Source of the DNA: Histoplasma ohiense
Lineage: Eukaryota; Ascomycota; Eurotiomycetes; Onygenales; Ajellomycetaceae
Length of the DNA stretch: 64,000 nt
Direction: 5' to 3'
NCBI GenBank assembly: GCA_017607445.1
Contig: JAEVHH010000004.1
Coordinates: forward strand, 4,526,001-4,590,000
Translations under genes and position numbers: made by a program
Part shown: piece by piece, positions 34,701-45,466 of the stretch
How positions within the stretch are numbered: the first letter of the stretch is position 1
Layout: every line of letters starts with the position of its first letter
The notes under the pieces: model-generated
Database searches by the model: none
Seen by the model: the letters and a program-made list of their open reading frames with translations, nothing else
What the model was told of the DNA's origin: nothing

Positions 34701-34821
34701 CCTGCAGAGTATCCCAAAGGATGGAGCCATCGCTCAACTGGTCAATGGATCGAATGGTTGTGCCCAAATCAAAACTGTTGATCCATTCGAGGAGGGTTGA
34801 GGAAATGAGGTCGGAGAGCAT
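31738..34821 (-). CDS. hookA: Hook protein, dynein adaptor for early endosomes
   Basis: Links early endosomes to dynein-dynactin for movement along microtubules. Seven exons (34821-33455, 33406-33340, 33279-33224, 33171-33059, 32996-32611, 32189-32103, 31941-31738) give about 759 residues. The N-terminal Hook domain (about 1-160) has the expected opening, LLEWINSFDLGTTIRSIDQL, and SDGSILWDTLQDIDP. Residues about 170-700 are heptad coiled coil. The C-terminal segment (KKFMQVIQRQAREIALISSA, AWYDQQSRLQNSN) is the cargo-binding end. Introns 5 and 6 are 421 and 161 bp, long for this window. The exon 2 acceptor could be six bases upstream (33412). I know no second Hook paralogue in related fungi. 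Confidence 0.9.
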
Positions 34822-35525
34822 TGTGATGCGGGGTTGTGCGACACGAGTTTATACGATATGCGAGGAATTTGAGCCAGAATGATCCAGCATCATGGCACGC
34901 GGATAGAGGCGAGAAACGGGGGTGGTTAGCTGCTGCAAGTCGCGTTTGTATATTCATAGGTGGTGAGGAGTTGCGATTCGAGAGCTTGGAAGAAGCCACT
35001 GGCCTAATAATAAACTAGTGTCAGAGATCCCAGGAAAACAGCGAGCAAGCGCTCACCGCAGTTTTATGTGGATTCACACCAAAGCTACTTCGGTATTTAA
35101 GTGGGCTCATCATGTGAGAGTTAAATATATATTTCCAGCATTCATTGTTATTGTCTACGGATCATGTTTGCTTCCAATAATCAATCCAAAAAAAAAAAAA
35201 AAAAAGGGATGATTATTGCATCAGTAACACCAGCACATTTTCCATTAACTATGGCAAGTAGTTTGAACCATACAAAAAATAATGAGTAACAGATATACAA
35301 CCATGGTATTGCAACGCCGTATCATTACGCGGCGATTGTCAGACGCGCTGCATCCTAGCGGGTCCTCCTTGGCTTTGCTGAAAAGAAAGCATGTTATCAT
35401 CTGACAACCGAGGATGGACAGTGGCTCTATTGTAGCCGGAAAACATATCAGAAAACAGGGCAATTGGGTCATAAACGAAGGGCCAGAATACGGTTTCTGC
35501 TCGACGACGGTTTGCTCTGCAAGAA
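34822..35525. other. hookA promoter and 3' flank of the inhibitor gene
   Basis: 700 bp with a poly-A tract at about 35191-35205. The minus frame at 35245-35529 is probably 3' untranslated sequence of the I9-type gene. No other gene is supported. Confidence 0.55.
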
Positions 35526-36088
35526 TCATGCTTTATTGACGCCGGATGACAAGTCGCCGTCGGCGGTGACCATCTGATCTTCTTCGATCCGCGGGACAAA
35601 GTCCATCGACAATGATGAAAGCATTTCCAAGGCCGTTGCGGGCGCAGTTGCAGCAAAGCCCCTAGTTTCCAACATCTTAGCGGGTGGTGTAAATAGAGAT
35701 ATAAAAGCGCGGAAGGGACCATACTTGATCAGCACTGAATAACAAAGCCGTGAGTTAGCAGAAACTCCCCCTAGGCATCCATTCCGGTAGAAATATATAC
35801 AGTACATATGAGAGCAGCAGCAACCTACCAAATTTATGAGTTATTTTTCCGCCCTGTTAAAATCATTGAAGTAAGGCTTGGTTAGCAATCAGATTTCTCC
35901 ATAATGGGAAGCATGATAGGTAGGTTGCATACTGCGGACTCGAGAGCGAGTATAGCCTTTTCGATGATGGAGCCAGGTGTTTTTGAAGGATAAGTGACCA
36001 ACACTGCCTTCTCTGGTCCCAGTCGAATTTCAGCGAGGACGGTTGGCAAAAGAAAAGCCCAGAGTAGAGTTAAGATGTGGATCTTCAT
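35526..36088 (-). CDS. Secreted inhibitor I9-domain protein
   Basis: A stand-alone domain of the type found as subtilase propeptides and as the yeast proteinase B inhibitor Pbi2. Exons are 36088-35933, 35853-35829, 35734-35725 and 35661-35526, giving 108 residues. Residues 1-19 (MKIHILTLLWAFLLPTVLA) are a signal peptide. The I9 fold pattern follows: KAVLVTYPSKTPGSIIEKAI, ESAGGKITHKF, LIKGFAATAPATALEMLSSL, VPRIEEDQMVT. The 10-bp third exon (TGCTGATCAA) is required to read VLIKGF; omitting it breaks the frame. No protease domain follows, so it may act as a free inhibitor or folding aid for a secreted serine protease. The assignment rests on pattern rather than a search. Confidence 0.72.
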
Positions 36089-38325
36089 GGTGAGGTTGTC
36101 ACGAGTGAAAAGGTGTTAAATGTCCAACTGGCAGGTAACTAGCCGATCAGAAACAGAGAGTAGAGGAGAAATGTGTTTTCATGCATGGCTACATGGGATC
36201 TCTCCAGCGCAGGTTCATTCCACTCGGACCAACATAAATAGTCCAACTTTGCTTGGGTGTGATATCCTGACGTGTGGAATGACACTGTGACCCAGATTCC
36301 GCCACTTCGCTCAGAACACTAACTTGTTTCGGACTACCGCAATTATCCGACAAGTCCACTAATGAGCCAATCACATTCCATCTGACACACACTAAGCCTA
36401 ATTTGGCACGTCCAGTGACTATGTTTTTGAGAGTGATACTGAAATCTCACAACATCACATCATCTACAAGGTCTGGGTGTAAGTAACGGAGATTAAAAAG
36501 CCAACTCTCTTTAAGAATATGATATGAACTAGATGAAAGTAATGTAGCTTGTTGTAAAATGCCACTTTTTATCTTCAGAAGCTACACTTGCTAAGATCTC
36601 AAGGAAATAGAAGATACCATCACCAAATCATTCTATTTTATATTAAAATACCTAGCTAGATACTATAGAAACAAATGTATATGCGCATTAATAGATATTG
36701 ATCAATGGTGTTAGCGGTTGGATGGAGCGATTGGAGCACTCTATCTAGCTACCTACCTCAACGAATAGAAAATCATTAGTAGATATAGATTGGTGGTGGT
36801 GGCGGCTGGATGGAGTGATAGCTGCCTACCTACCTCCATGAATAGAGAAGCTCTATGAGAGATTCTGCTTCCATTCATTGTCACGTTGTAAGCCAGTAGT
36901 GGCAGGCTGGCAGCTAGGGTGCTCTCTATAAGAGATTATTCGCTATTCGTTGAGGTAGGTAGGTAGGTAGATAAAGTGCTCCAATCGCTCCATCCAACCA
37001 CCACCACCATTGATCAATATCTATTGGTGAATCAGTGATTCTCTATACGTGGAGGCAGGTGGGTATGTAGACAGAGTGCTTTTTATGAGACATATTCTAT
37101 TCACAGAGGGCAGATAGTGGCAGGTGGGTGCTCTCTATTCTGAATTCTATTACTTCATACATATTAGTATACATCCATAAGAAAACTTCAATTCTAATAT
37201 CTCCATCAATAGTAGTACTTATCATCAGGTATTGAATGTTATGTTAGCAACAGAAATAGCAATAGAGATTAAGCATTCAAATCTATCAATTATATAATGA
37301 TGAGATGGATGTAGAGGGGTCATGTAGCTTTTTGAAGATGATGTTCTCATTTGTATAGAGGTGTTTTCAACTCTCATATAAACTGCAAATGTTTTCTCTG
37401 ACCATCTGTAAAATTTTGTCAAGCAATGATGGAGTGCAAGCCCACTCTTCGGAGTGAAGAGGCTGAGCATTCCGAGACAAGCCACATCCATATCTCACGT
37501 GATATTCACGTGGAATCAGCTGACTCATGAAGCAGGCTCTGAAATCCTTTCCAGCTTCCACATGCGACAACCAACTCCAGCCAACTCCAACATCACCCCA
37601 GCTCCTTTGTTGAATATCCCTGGATAGATAACCACCGCTTCCGTCAGCTCCCCTGGATTTGATATTCTGTTTTCTTCTAGCCTTCAATTGTACTTACTAA
37701 TTATCATTTCCCCGTCGTCCTCTTCCAAATTTTGCATCTCGGGTTCCTTCCTTGGCTTGCCTCATCGGCAAACATATCCATAACACCCACTATCGTCCAG
37801 GGCATTTTCCTTAGCTGCCAGCACGCTCACTGTTGGGGTATTTGGCATTCGTCGCTGAGAAGTACGGGGAAAAGGACGGGCGGTATTGTACGGTGGTCTT
37901 ACTGGTTGGCGGATGGTTTACGAAGGATACATATTTTTGCAGCTGGGGTTTCACATCGGCTTGTCTGTCAAGTTTTTGAAGAGAATAGCTTAGCAACCAT
38001 TCTACAAATTCTGTCGTGCCTATTCTTGTCAATTCGTTCGCACTCTCAAATTAGCAGAAGCTTGCGGCTTCACTGGAAAGACGAGGAAGGGGAAGGGAAC
38101 AACCACAGAAGACAGAACAAAAGAAAAAGAAAAAGAATCCATTCACAATACTCCTGGCTAAAACAAGACAATTCGCAAACTTCCAAGGGAAATCTCTTTC
38201 GCCTTTTGCCCTGGTTACATTTCCGTTCTCTATTCCATTTCTCCTTCCCTTGCTCTTTCTTGCGATATCCTTTGTTGTCTGTTCTCGATCCTTTCCCGAT
38301 TACATCGGCATATCAAGTACCCAGC
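36089..38325. other. Gene-poor stretch with foldback repeat
   Basis: A minus-strand segment at about 36189-36400 is protein-like (VIGSLVDLSDNCGSPKQVSV, then WTIYVGPSGMNLRW) but has no start I can place. The inverted repeat at 36692-37023 is described separately. The right end is the pcf11 promoter with pyrimidine-rich sequence. No complete gene is supported. Confidence 0.55.
36692..37023. repeat. Large inverted repeat (foldback)
   Basis: The left arm, 36692-36768, and the right arm, 36943-37023, are near-exact reverse complements. Shared blocks include TAGATATTGATCAATGGTG, GGTTGGATGGAGCGATTGG and CTCAACGAATAG; the right arm has one extra GTAG-type unit. The loop is 174 bp and itself contains a diverged copy of the arm at about 36772-36845. 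This fits a foldback or miniature inverted-repeat element. No coding potential. Confidence 0.85.
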
Positions 38326-40797
38326 ATGTCTACAGGACTTGCTTCCGATGAAGTCGCGGAAGATTATAAGAACTCGCTCGAGGACCTGACAGGAAACGAT
38401 AAATTCCAGATTAGCAATCTTACTGTGATTGCTAAGGAAAATACTGAGCATGCGATGGCCATCTCCCGAGTATTGGAGAATCATATCCGGACAGTAGGTG
38501 CTTCGCCTTTTTTTGTTCCTTTGTTTCCTGTTTCCTCTTAACTCATATTCGTTTTGTTTAACCCCTTCTGTCGTACCTAATCTATCCGACCGTTATCCCT
38601 CCAGCACTTGTAGCAATATTGATATATTCGACTCTCTAACTCAAATCTTCATGTGTAGACTCCTCCAGCCCAGAAACTTCCAGCTCTTTATGTAGTTGAT
38701 TCAGTTGTCAAAAATGTAGGAACACCCTACACTCTATTTTTGGGACGCAACCTCTATCAGACCTTTATGAACGCATACACGCTCGTCGATTCTCAGACCC
38801 GCAAAAAGCTGGATGAGATGCTGAAAACTTGGAAAGAACCAGTTCCTGGCTCCCTGGATACCAGGCCTGTGTTCCCCGTTGAAATAACCCGCAGTATTGA
38901 AAATGCTCTTATCAAAGCTCGGACAGCTGCGCTTCAGAATCAGCAGGCCAGGGTCCAGCAGGATATCCTCGGGCGGAATCGTGGCGTTACTACGCCTCCA
39001 ACAACTACTACATGGCGAAACACTCCAACTCCGCCGCAAGTTTCCCCACGATATACCCAATCCGCCAATCAAACTGCCCCCCAGCAATACCCAACGAATG
39101 GGCAGCAGTCCTATGTAAGTATTCACTTTGCAACCGAATGATGTAGTTCGCTCCCATAGTAATAATATGTTACAGCTTCCAACTCAACAGGCCCAGCCAT
39201 ATGGACAACCACCCCAAGAGGTGATTGATCTTAGCGCATTACATCGTGATATAGATAATCTGATCTCGACCGCTCGAACTGACTTTGCGAACAATCCACT
39301 TGACCCCTCACTTCAACAAAAGCTTAAAGCCCTTCTAGACCTCCAGAACATCCTGCAGCAGCAAAAGTTACCTCAAGACCAGCTAAAACTCATTCGAGAT
39401 CAGGTATCTCAGCTTTCACCAACGCCCCAACCCCAGCTGCCCCCTCGAGTTGTTCCAACTCCTCCCGTAACGCAGGGACCAGTTCAACCAATGCAAAGCC
39501 ACACCCCTCAGCCAAACCTTCAATCTCTTCTGAATCCAGCTACAATTGCCGAGCTTATAAAGGCGACAGCGAACCAGCAAAGCCGAACGCCGCCGCCACC
39601 ACCGCTACCCCATATCGCACCGTTTCTACAGCCTCAGGCTGCCAGGACTCCCCCTCCCCCCGCACACTCTACAGCACCTAACCTAGCAGAGAATCCCCTG
39701 ATTGCTTCTCTTAGAGCTCGAGGCCTCCTTCCACCGCCCGCTGCTTCTGCTCCACCGACACCTCCAAATCTACCTTTCATTCTCCCCGGACAATCGGTAT
39801 ATACGCCACCTGCTGTTATATCACAATTACCCAACCCACTTGAAGTCAAAATTAATATCCAAATGACTTCAGCGTCCATCAGGATGTAAGCTCCCTTGTA
39901 GTAAAATAATAGAATAAAGTGAATGATGCCCGTAAAAAAGTCCATACATTAACAATTTCCCTACCCACTCTATCTAGCCCGAGGCCGAACTTAATTTCTA
40001 CCCTGTACGAAGAAAAGTCGAACCGATGTGGTACATGCGGTCGACGCTTTTATTCGGATGACCAAGGAAAAGAGAAAAAAGCAAGGCACTTGGATTGGCA
40101 CTTCAAAACTAATCAGCGCATGACGGAAGCATCCAAGCGTGGACAGAGTCGTAGCTGGTATCTGGATGAACGGGTAAATAAACCATGCTCCTTTCTTTTG
40201 TTAGGAAACCACCTAGATTACAGTTATTAACGGCCAAAAAAAACAGGAATGGATAAAATCTCGAGAATTTGATGACGATACTGGCGGTCCAACAGGCGAC
40301 AGTGCAACTTCCGCGAACGGATCGATGTCAGATTCGACTGCGACTGCGGCAAAGAAATCGTCACAAAAGCAATGGATCCATGCACCCAATGACGCAGCGC
40401 TACGCAATGCTCCATGCCCAATATGCCAGGAGAAATTCGAGTCGACGTGGTCTGAGGAGGCGCAAGATTGGATCTGGCATGATGCTAGTAAAGTGGGGGG
40501 TCGTATATATCATTCCAGCTGCTATTCGGAGGTCGCGAAGAATGGCATAACAACGGGACGGGGTACACCGGTGGGTAGAACGGGGACTCCAGACTCTGTA
40601 CTGGGGAAACGGAAAGCAGAGGTATGATATCACCCTCCATCCTTACCAGTTTCAAATCAAATCGTGCGTGTATATATATATGTACTGTTCGTATATACTA
40701 ACTTGTACTTTCTCTCTATTATTATTATTTTTATTATTTTCAGGAACCAGAAAATGTCACAACTAGCGTTAGAATAAAAACTGAACCTGTGTCATGA
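38326..40797 (+). CDS. pcf11: mRNA cleavage and transcription termination factor Pcf11
   Basis: Cleavage factor IA subunit; it binds the RNA polymerase II C-terminal domain and couples 3' cleavage to termination. Exons are 38326-38493, 38659-39114, 39176-39885, 39978-40173, 40247-40621 and 40744-40797, giving 652 residues. The CTD-interacting domain occupies about residues 8-140 (EDYKNSLEDLTGNDKFQISN, LPALYVVDSVVKNVG, LYQTFMNAY). A Gln/Pro-rich middle follows. Two zinc fingers flank the Clp1-binding region: CGTCGRRFYSDDQGKEKKAR-H and CPICQEKFESTW...YHSSCYSEV. The protein ends VRIKTEPVS, which contains a psi-K-x-E sumoylation consensus. Domain order matches the family throughout. Confidence 0.95.
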
Positions 40798-41783
40798 CAT
40801 TTTCTACTCTTCAAAGAATTTTCTCTTTTATGTATTGGGCGCTTTCTATAGACAACCCCTATACCCTCCCGAAACTCGCATCTCTGCCTGACAAATTTTG
40901 TCCTATTGATCATGACGTCGTCAGTAAGGCCGTTTAAGGACGGCCTTATGTATCCAAATCTCCCCGAACCCTTTTCCCACTTCAGCGTAATGTACTAGCA
41001 TCTCATGGCATGTAAAATCCGTCTGATGCTTCGACTCAGACTGCGTTATTATGTTGTTCACTTGTTATCATAGGATGGCTGTGGCGCGGCGCGGCGCGGC
41101 GCGGCGTCACCCATAAATTGAGCTGATAATGTCACTTGGTTTATTGAGTTAATTTACCCTGTTCCTACACATCCTCTTCACAAAGGCAAAGAAAAGAAAT
41201 TAGAATGAAAAGATAAATTGAGTGTTTCTCCTTTTTTTATTTATTTGGCTCTTGTATGTTGGCTGAAGGAGTTATTGCTGTAGTAAGTGCTTCTGTAACT
41301 GTGCAGCATCCATGTGCAGGACATTAAGATCACATCGGTTTAGTCGATTGTTTTCAATGATTTTGTTTTTTCAAATAAATAAATAAATGAAATGAAATGA
41401 AATGAGCACCCTCAATAACTCCTCCATACAATTGACCACTACAAAATCAGCTTGGTATTGCCATTTTCCACCCGACATCCCAATCCCGGACGCCACGAGA
41501 TTCCCATCGGCATGCCGAAACCCTAACCCGACGTTCCACAACCCCGCCGTGGTCTGTGGACAGTTACATCGCCTGCAGTGGGGAACTTGGAACCGGCAAA
41601 CCATACATAGCATACTGTACTGTAGAAGATGTCTTTTTCTCTATCAACCAAGCCCTCGCTTTGCCCTCTCACAGCGAAGTTATCTGCCACCGTGCTGATT
41701 TCCCCTTTACCGCGTACGATTGCTAGCTTTCCTGAACTAGTATTCCCATTGAATACTATCATTTATTGATTGATCCAGGAGCA
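40798..41783. other. Intergenic region between pcf11 and the dehydrogenase
   Basis: It holds the pcf11 3' flank with the hairpin above, a (GGCGC)n run at about 41083-41106 and an AAATG/AAATA repeat near 41376-41405. No gene is supported; the frames at 41371-41762 lack family features. Confidence 0.6.
40925..40948 (+). terminator. Perfect hairpin downstream of pcf11
   Basis: TAAGGCCGT (40925-40933) pairs perfectly with ACGGCCTTA (40940-40948) around a six-base loop, about 130 bp after the pcf11 stop codon. It may lie in the 3' untranslated region or near the transcript end. A terminator role is unproven; it could be incidental. Confidence 0.3.
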
Positions 41784-43305
41784 ATGGCGGAGCCATATAA
41801 TATTCGGTGGGGGTTTATGGGTAAGTTGAACACTGCATTCCACCTCTTCCCTCTCGATTATGATTGTAAAAACAAAAGCACTCAGTTTCAATAGAGAAAG
41901 AAAGTCTACTGATACGTAAAATAACCCCGCTTAGCGACGGGAGGAATTGCCAGATGTAAGATAAAAAAAAACAAATGATGATAAAACAACCTAAAGAAAG
42001 CCCATCAACCAAAAGAAAAACACACAATATCTAACAATGACACTCCCATCACCCAGCGTTCGCACGGGACATGCTCATCGACCCCTCCCTCCGCAACGCC
42101 TCCGACATCTCCCACACAATCGCCGCCGTCGCCTCCTCCACCTCGCGCGAGCGGGCGCAGAGATTCATCACCGACAACGCTATCCCGCAACCATGCACCG
42201 CCCACGGCTCCTACGAGGCGCTCGTCAACGACCCAGACGTCGACATCGTTTACATCGCCACCCCGCACTCGCACCATTTCCAGAACGCCATGCTGGCGCT
42301 GAGTGCGGGGAAGCATGTGCTCTGTGAGAAGGCGCTGACGGTCAATGCGGCGCAGGCGCGGATTCTGGTTGACACGGCGCGCCGGCGCGGGCTGTTTTTC
42401 ATGGAGGCGGTATGGACAAGGTTCTTCCCGTTGTCGGTGCAAATTCGCGAGCTGGTTGCCAAGGGCGAGATTGGGGAGGTTTTGAGGGTTATTGCCGATA
42501 CGAGCTGTGGGAGCACAGACCCGGAGGGGGAGTGGGGGACGGCGCATCGGATGGTTAATATGGATTTGGCCGGCGGGGTTTTGCTGGATGGTAAGTCTAT
42601 ATATTCAAAACATTTATTTATTCTCCAGTCCCCTTGATATCCTGTCTTGGTAACTAGTCAAGTTGAAAATTTTTTTTAATAAAACCCACCCTGGATGCAG
42701 TGGGCGTCTACTCCCTAACATGGGTCTTCCAAACCCTCTACCACACCCGGCCCCTCGACCACCGCAAACCACCCTCCTCCATCAGCTCCCAGATGATCCA
42801 CTACCCCGCGACAGGCGCCGATGAATGCAGCACCATCCTGCTCGAATTCCCGCAATCGACGCCCGCCGGCACGCATAAAGCTCAGGGTATCGCAATGACA
42901 AACTTCCGCCTTATCTCTAATCTGGACGGGAAATGGACTGCGGGGCCCACGGTGCGCATCCAGGGCACGCGGGGCGAGATTCAGGTCTTCGGGTACCCAT
43001 TCCATCCGGATAGTTTTAAGGTGATTCCCCTTACGGGTCTTGGGGAAGCTGGTGACGCACGAGAGGTTAGGGAGGTCGTGGGTGAGTTTCCGGGGGAAGG
43101 AAAAGGGATGTATTGGGAGGCTGATGAGGCGGCGAGGTGTGTGAGAGATGGGAAGTTGGAGAGTGAAACGATGTCGTGGGAGGAAAGCTTGGTGATCATG
43201 GATGTCATGGATGAGGCGAGGAGGCAGGGTGGGTTGAAGTATCCGGATGAGATTGAGTCGACGGAGTATCCGGTCACGCTCGGGGGGAAGAAGGGGTTTG
43301 CTTAG
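41784..43305 (+). CDS. Dimeric dihydrodiol / D-xylose dehydrogenase (Gfo/Idh/MocA family)
   Basis: NADP-dependent oxidoreductase of the family that oxidises trans-dihydrodiols or D-xylose. Exons are 41784-41820, 41935-41955 (21 bp), 42057-42590 and 42701-43305, giving 398 residues. The tiny second exon supplies the Rossmann turn: joined sequence reads RWGFMATGGIARSFARDMLI. Without it the nucleotide-binding motif is missing. Other landmarks are IVYIATPHSHHFQNAMLAL, HVLCEKALTVNAAQARILVD (with the conserved Glu-Lys), FFMEAVWTRFFP and GGVLLDVGVYSLTW (Asp and Tyr of the active site). The C-terminal half is the mixed-sheet substrate domain. Substrate cannot be settled from sequence. Confidence 0.88.
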
Positions 43306-44326
43306 ATGGTGAGAATGAATAATTGTATAAAGGAAGGAATCGTTGGTTGGATGGTCGCTTTTTGAGATGGCCGGAATTGTTAGCTAGTGATAGTTTTCAT
43401 CTGCAAAACGGAGCACCAGATGCCCTCAGCAATCTACAAACGATATAAACCAAAACTGACTTCGCACCGCCAAATCAGTGTTCAGTGTTATGTTTCCCAA
43501 GTAAAGCTAGTACCTTCCACAGAGAACTATAGGGAGTAAGGGAAAAAAAAAAAAAACAAAAAAAAAAAAACAAAACAAAGAAAACAAAGAAAATGACTAG
43601 AGGGATCCGGTTTTGGGAGGAGGGCATCTCGTCTTATTCGCTATTTAATGGTCTCATCTCTCTTGACTGCATGTGTATTAAAACAAAAATGAAAAATGAA
43701 AATGAAAAATCTTTTTCAAATACAAGTCTCACATCTCCTCCACCGCAGCTCCGCACTCCCCCTTTTCTTTTCATTGACTTCCCTTCAACATGATGATGGT
43801 TTCACATTTTTCTTTTCTCTTTGGTCCTCAGTAGCAGGTATTCATTGAAAGAAAGAAAGAAAATGATGACTTGGTGGAAGACAAAACAAGGGTAGTAATT
43901 GCTGAACAGAATGTCTCACCAGGCATGTTCTGCTGCCAAATTGAAAAGAGCGCCAAAAAAGGGGTGCGGTCGGTACATTTGAACAGAAAATGAAAAGAGG
44001 GAAAAAATCTTCGTTTTTCACATTAAACAGAGCCCATGGGAAAAACAAATTGAATCACAAAGTGAAGTAACCCCATGCACATGGATTTTACAAAAGCAGA
44101 AAGGGAAAAAAAGCAGAAAATAGCCTTCACAAACATAAATACAAGCCCTCCATCCTCAGGGACAATGATATTCGCTCTCCTTTTTTGATCCTAAGGACCA
44201 GGTCTTGCGGGATATAGTATGGACATGGCGCTGATTGTCGTACGATTGGCATTGAGTAATGGACGAAGACAACAGTTCCTTGTTTGCAGATAGAGAAAAG
44301 AAGAGCGAAATTCAATGGCTTCATCT
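43306..44326. other. Convergent intergenic region with A-rich tracts
   Basis: Poly-A and A/C tracts at about 43539-43592 dominate the left half. The rest is A/T-rich 3' flank of the genes on either side. No supported gene. Confidence 0.6.
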
Positions 44327-45466
44327 TCAACGAGCCGTACCAGGGGCGACTGTCTCTTCAATGACATCCTCTACGTCGGTGGGCGAAGCAGAGGCATCGA
44401 CAGTCACATCATCAACCTTCGGGGGGGCGGGCTCCTCCTGCTTGGCATCGACATTGACGGGCGCCACCTCATGAGTCTAAGACTATGGCGTCAACACACA
44501 CAACCACCTTTGGAACACGAGAATTTTGTCACACAGGTCATCAATTGGGTTGTTCCAAAAAAAAAAAAAAAAAAAAAAAGAATATGAACAAGTAGGTATT
44601 CTTAAATCTGAGTGCTCATGTCTTGGGCTTTGCGATTGATCTTTGGTGCGACGAAGTAGGGGATAAACTTACGAGACGGCCGGGCTGCTCGTCAACGGCC
44701 ATTGCCGAAGCAGCGACCTCGCCAAGTTGACCAAGGTCGGCCAAGTTCATAGTACGGGGCATGGTGCGTATTTCTGGGTAGACTTCGAGTTCGCGACCGT
44801 CATGGCGAGTTATAGCTGCAAACGGGGAGGAATGGGCAAGTGGAGGGGTATATCTTAGCAAGTTTTCCCACGAACGAAACAGGGGTAGAACTGATAGAGA
44901 GGGGGGATTTGGAAGAGGTTATAAACAAAACAACATAATCTCCTGAAATAAGAACAACAGAAGAACAACAGAAGAAGAAGAAGAAGAAGTTAAAAAAGGG
45001 GTTTGAAGATCTTATGTATTTCTCTTGCACATTTTCATCTGATTCTACCTGAGAGAATGTGTGTATATGGGGAACAGAATACTTACGACGCAAATTATGC
45101 ATGTTCAGGTCCAAGGTGGTCTGCGGGCTAAAAGGTAACCGCAATGAAGAAAAAGAGTCAAGATATTAGCCATCTGATCACAAAGCTTCACAGACAACTG
45201 AAATAAATGTCAGGGGATGTGCAAAAAGGCCCCAAGTTGCTAGCAGTAAAAAAGAACAAGCAAAAGATTGTGGATTTCACCTGCTTGGAGTTGGGGAAAG
45301 AGGCCAGAGATGAGTAGCCAAAGGGGGAGGGCAAATCTATATCTGTTTGCTCCTTTTGGGAGAAGAGGACTTACAACTGAGGAGACCCAATCTCCAGGCC
45401 ATGGACAGTAACAGACTCATCATCACTATCCTCATAGTGACTAAAGCAGGAGAAACAGGTGCCCAT
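44327..45466 (-). CDS. Putative N-myristoylated, palmitoylated small protein
   Basis: Function unknown. Exons are 45466-45375, 45127-45087, 44815-44673 and 44476-44327, giving 141 residues with every join in frame. The N-terminus MGTCFSCF fits dual acylation: Gly2 for N-myristoylation with Ser6, and Cys4/Cys7 for palmitoylation, so attachment to a cytoplasmic membrane face is likely. A middle segment (VYPEIRTMPRTMNLADLGQL) looks conserved in character. The tail is acidic, with Pro, Val and Thr (AKQEEPAPPKVDDVTVD). No catalytic motif or LAMTOR/Ego-type helix is recognisable. Introns of 247-311 bp are long for this window, and the fourth exon is the least certain. Confidence 0.6.

Noticed and set aside
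37367..37687. 106-codon minus-strand frame near the foldback
   Set aside because: It has no ATG start (begins at TTG) and no recognisable motif.
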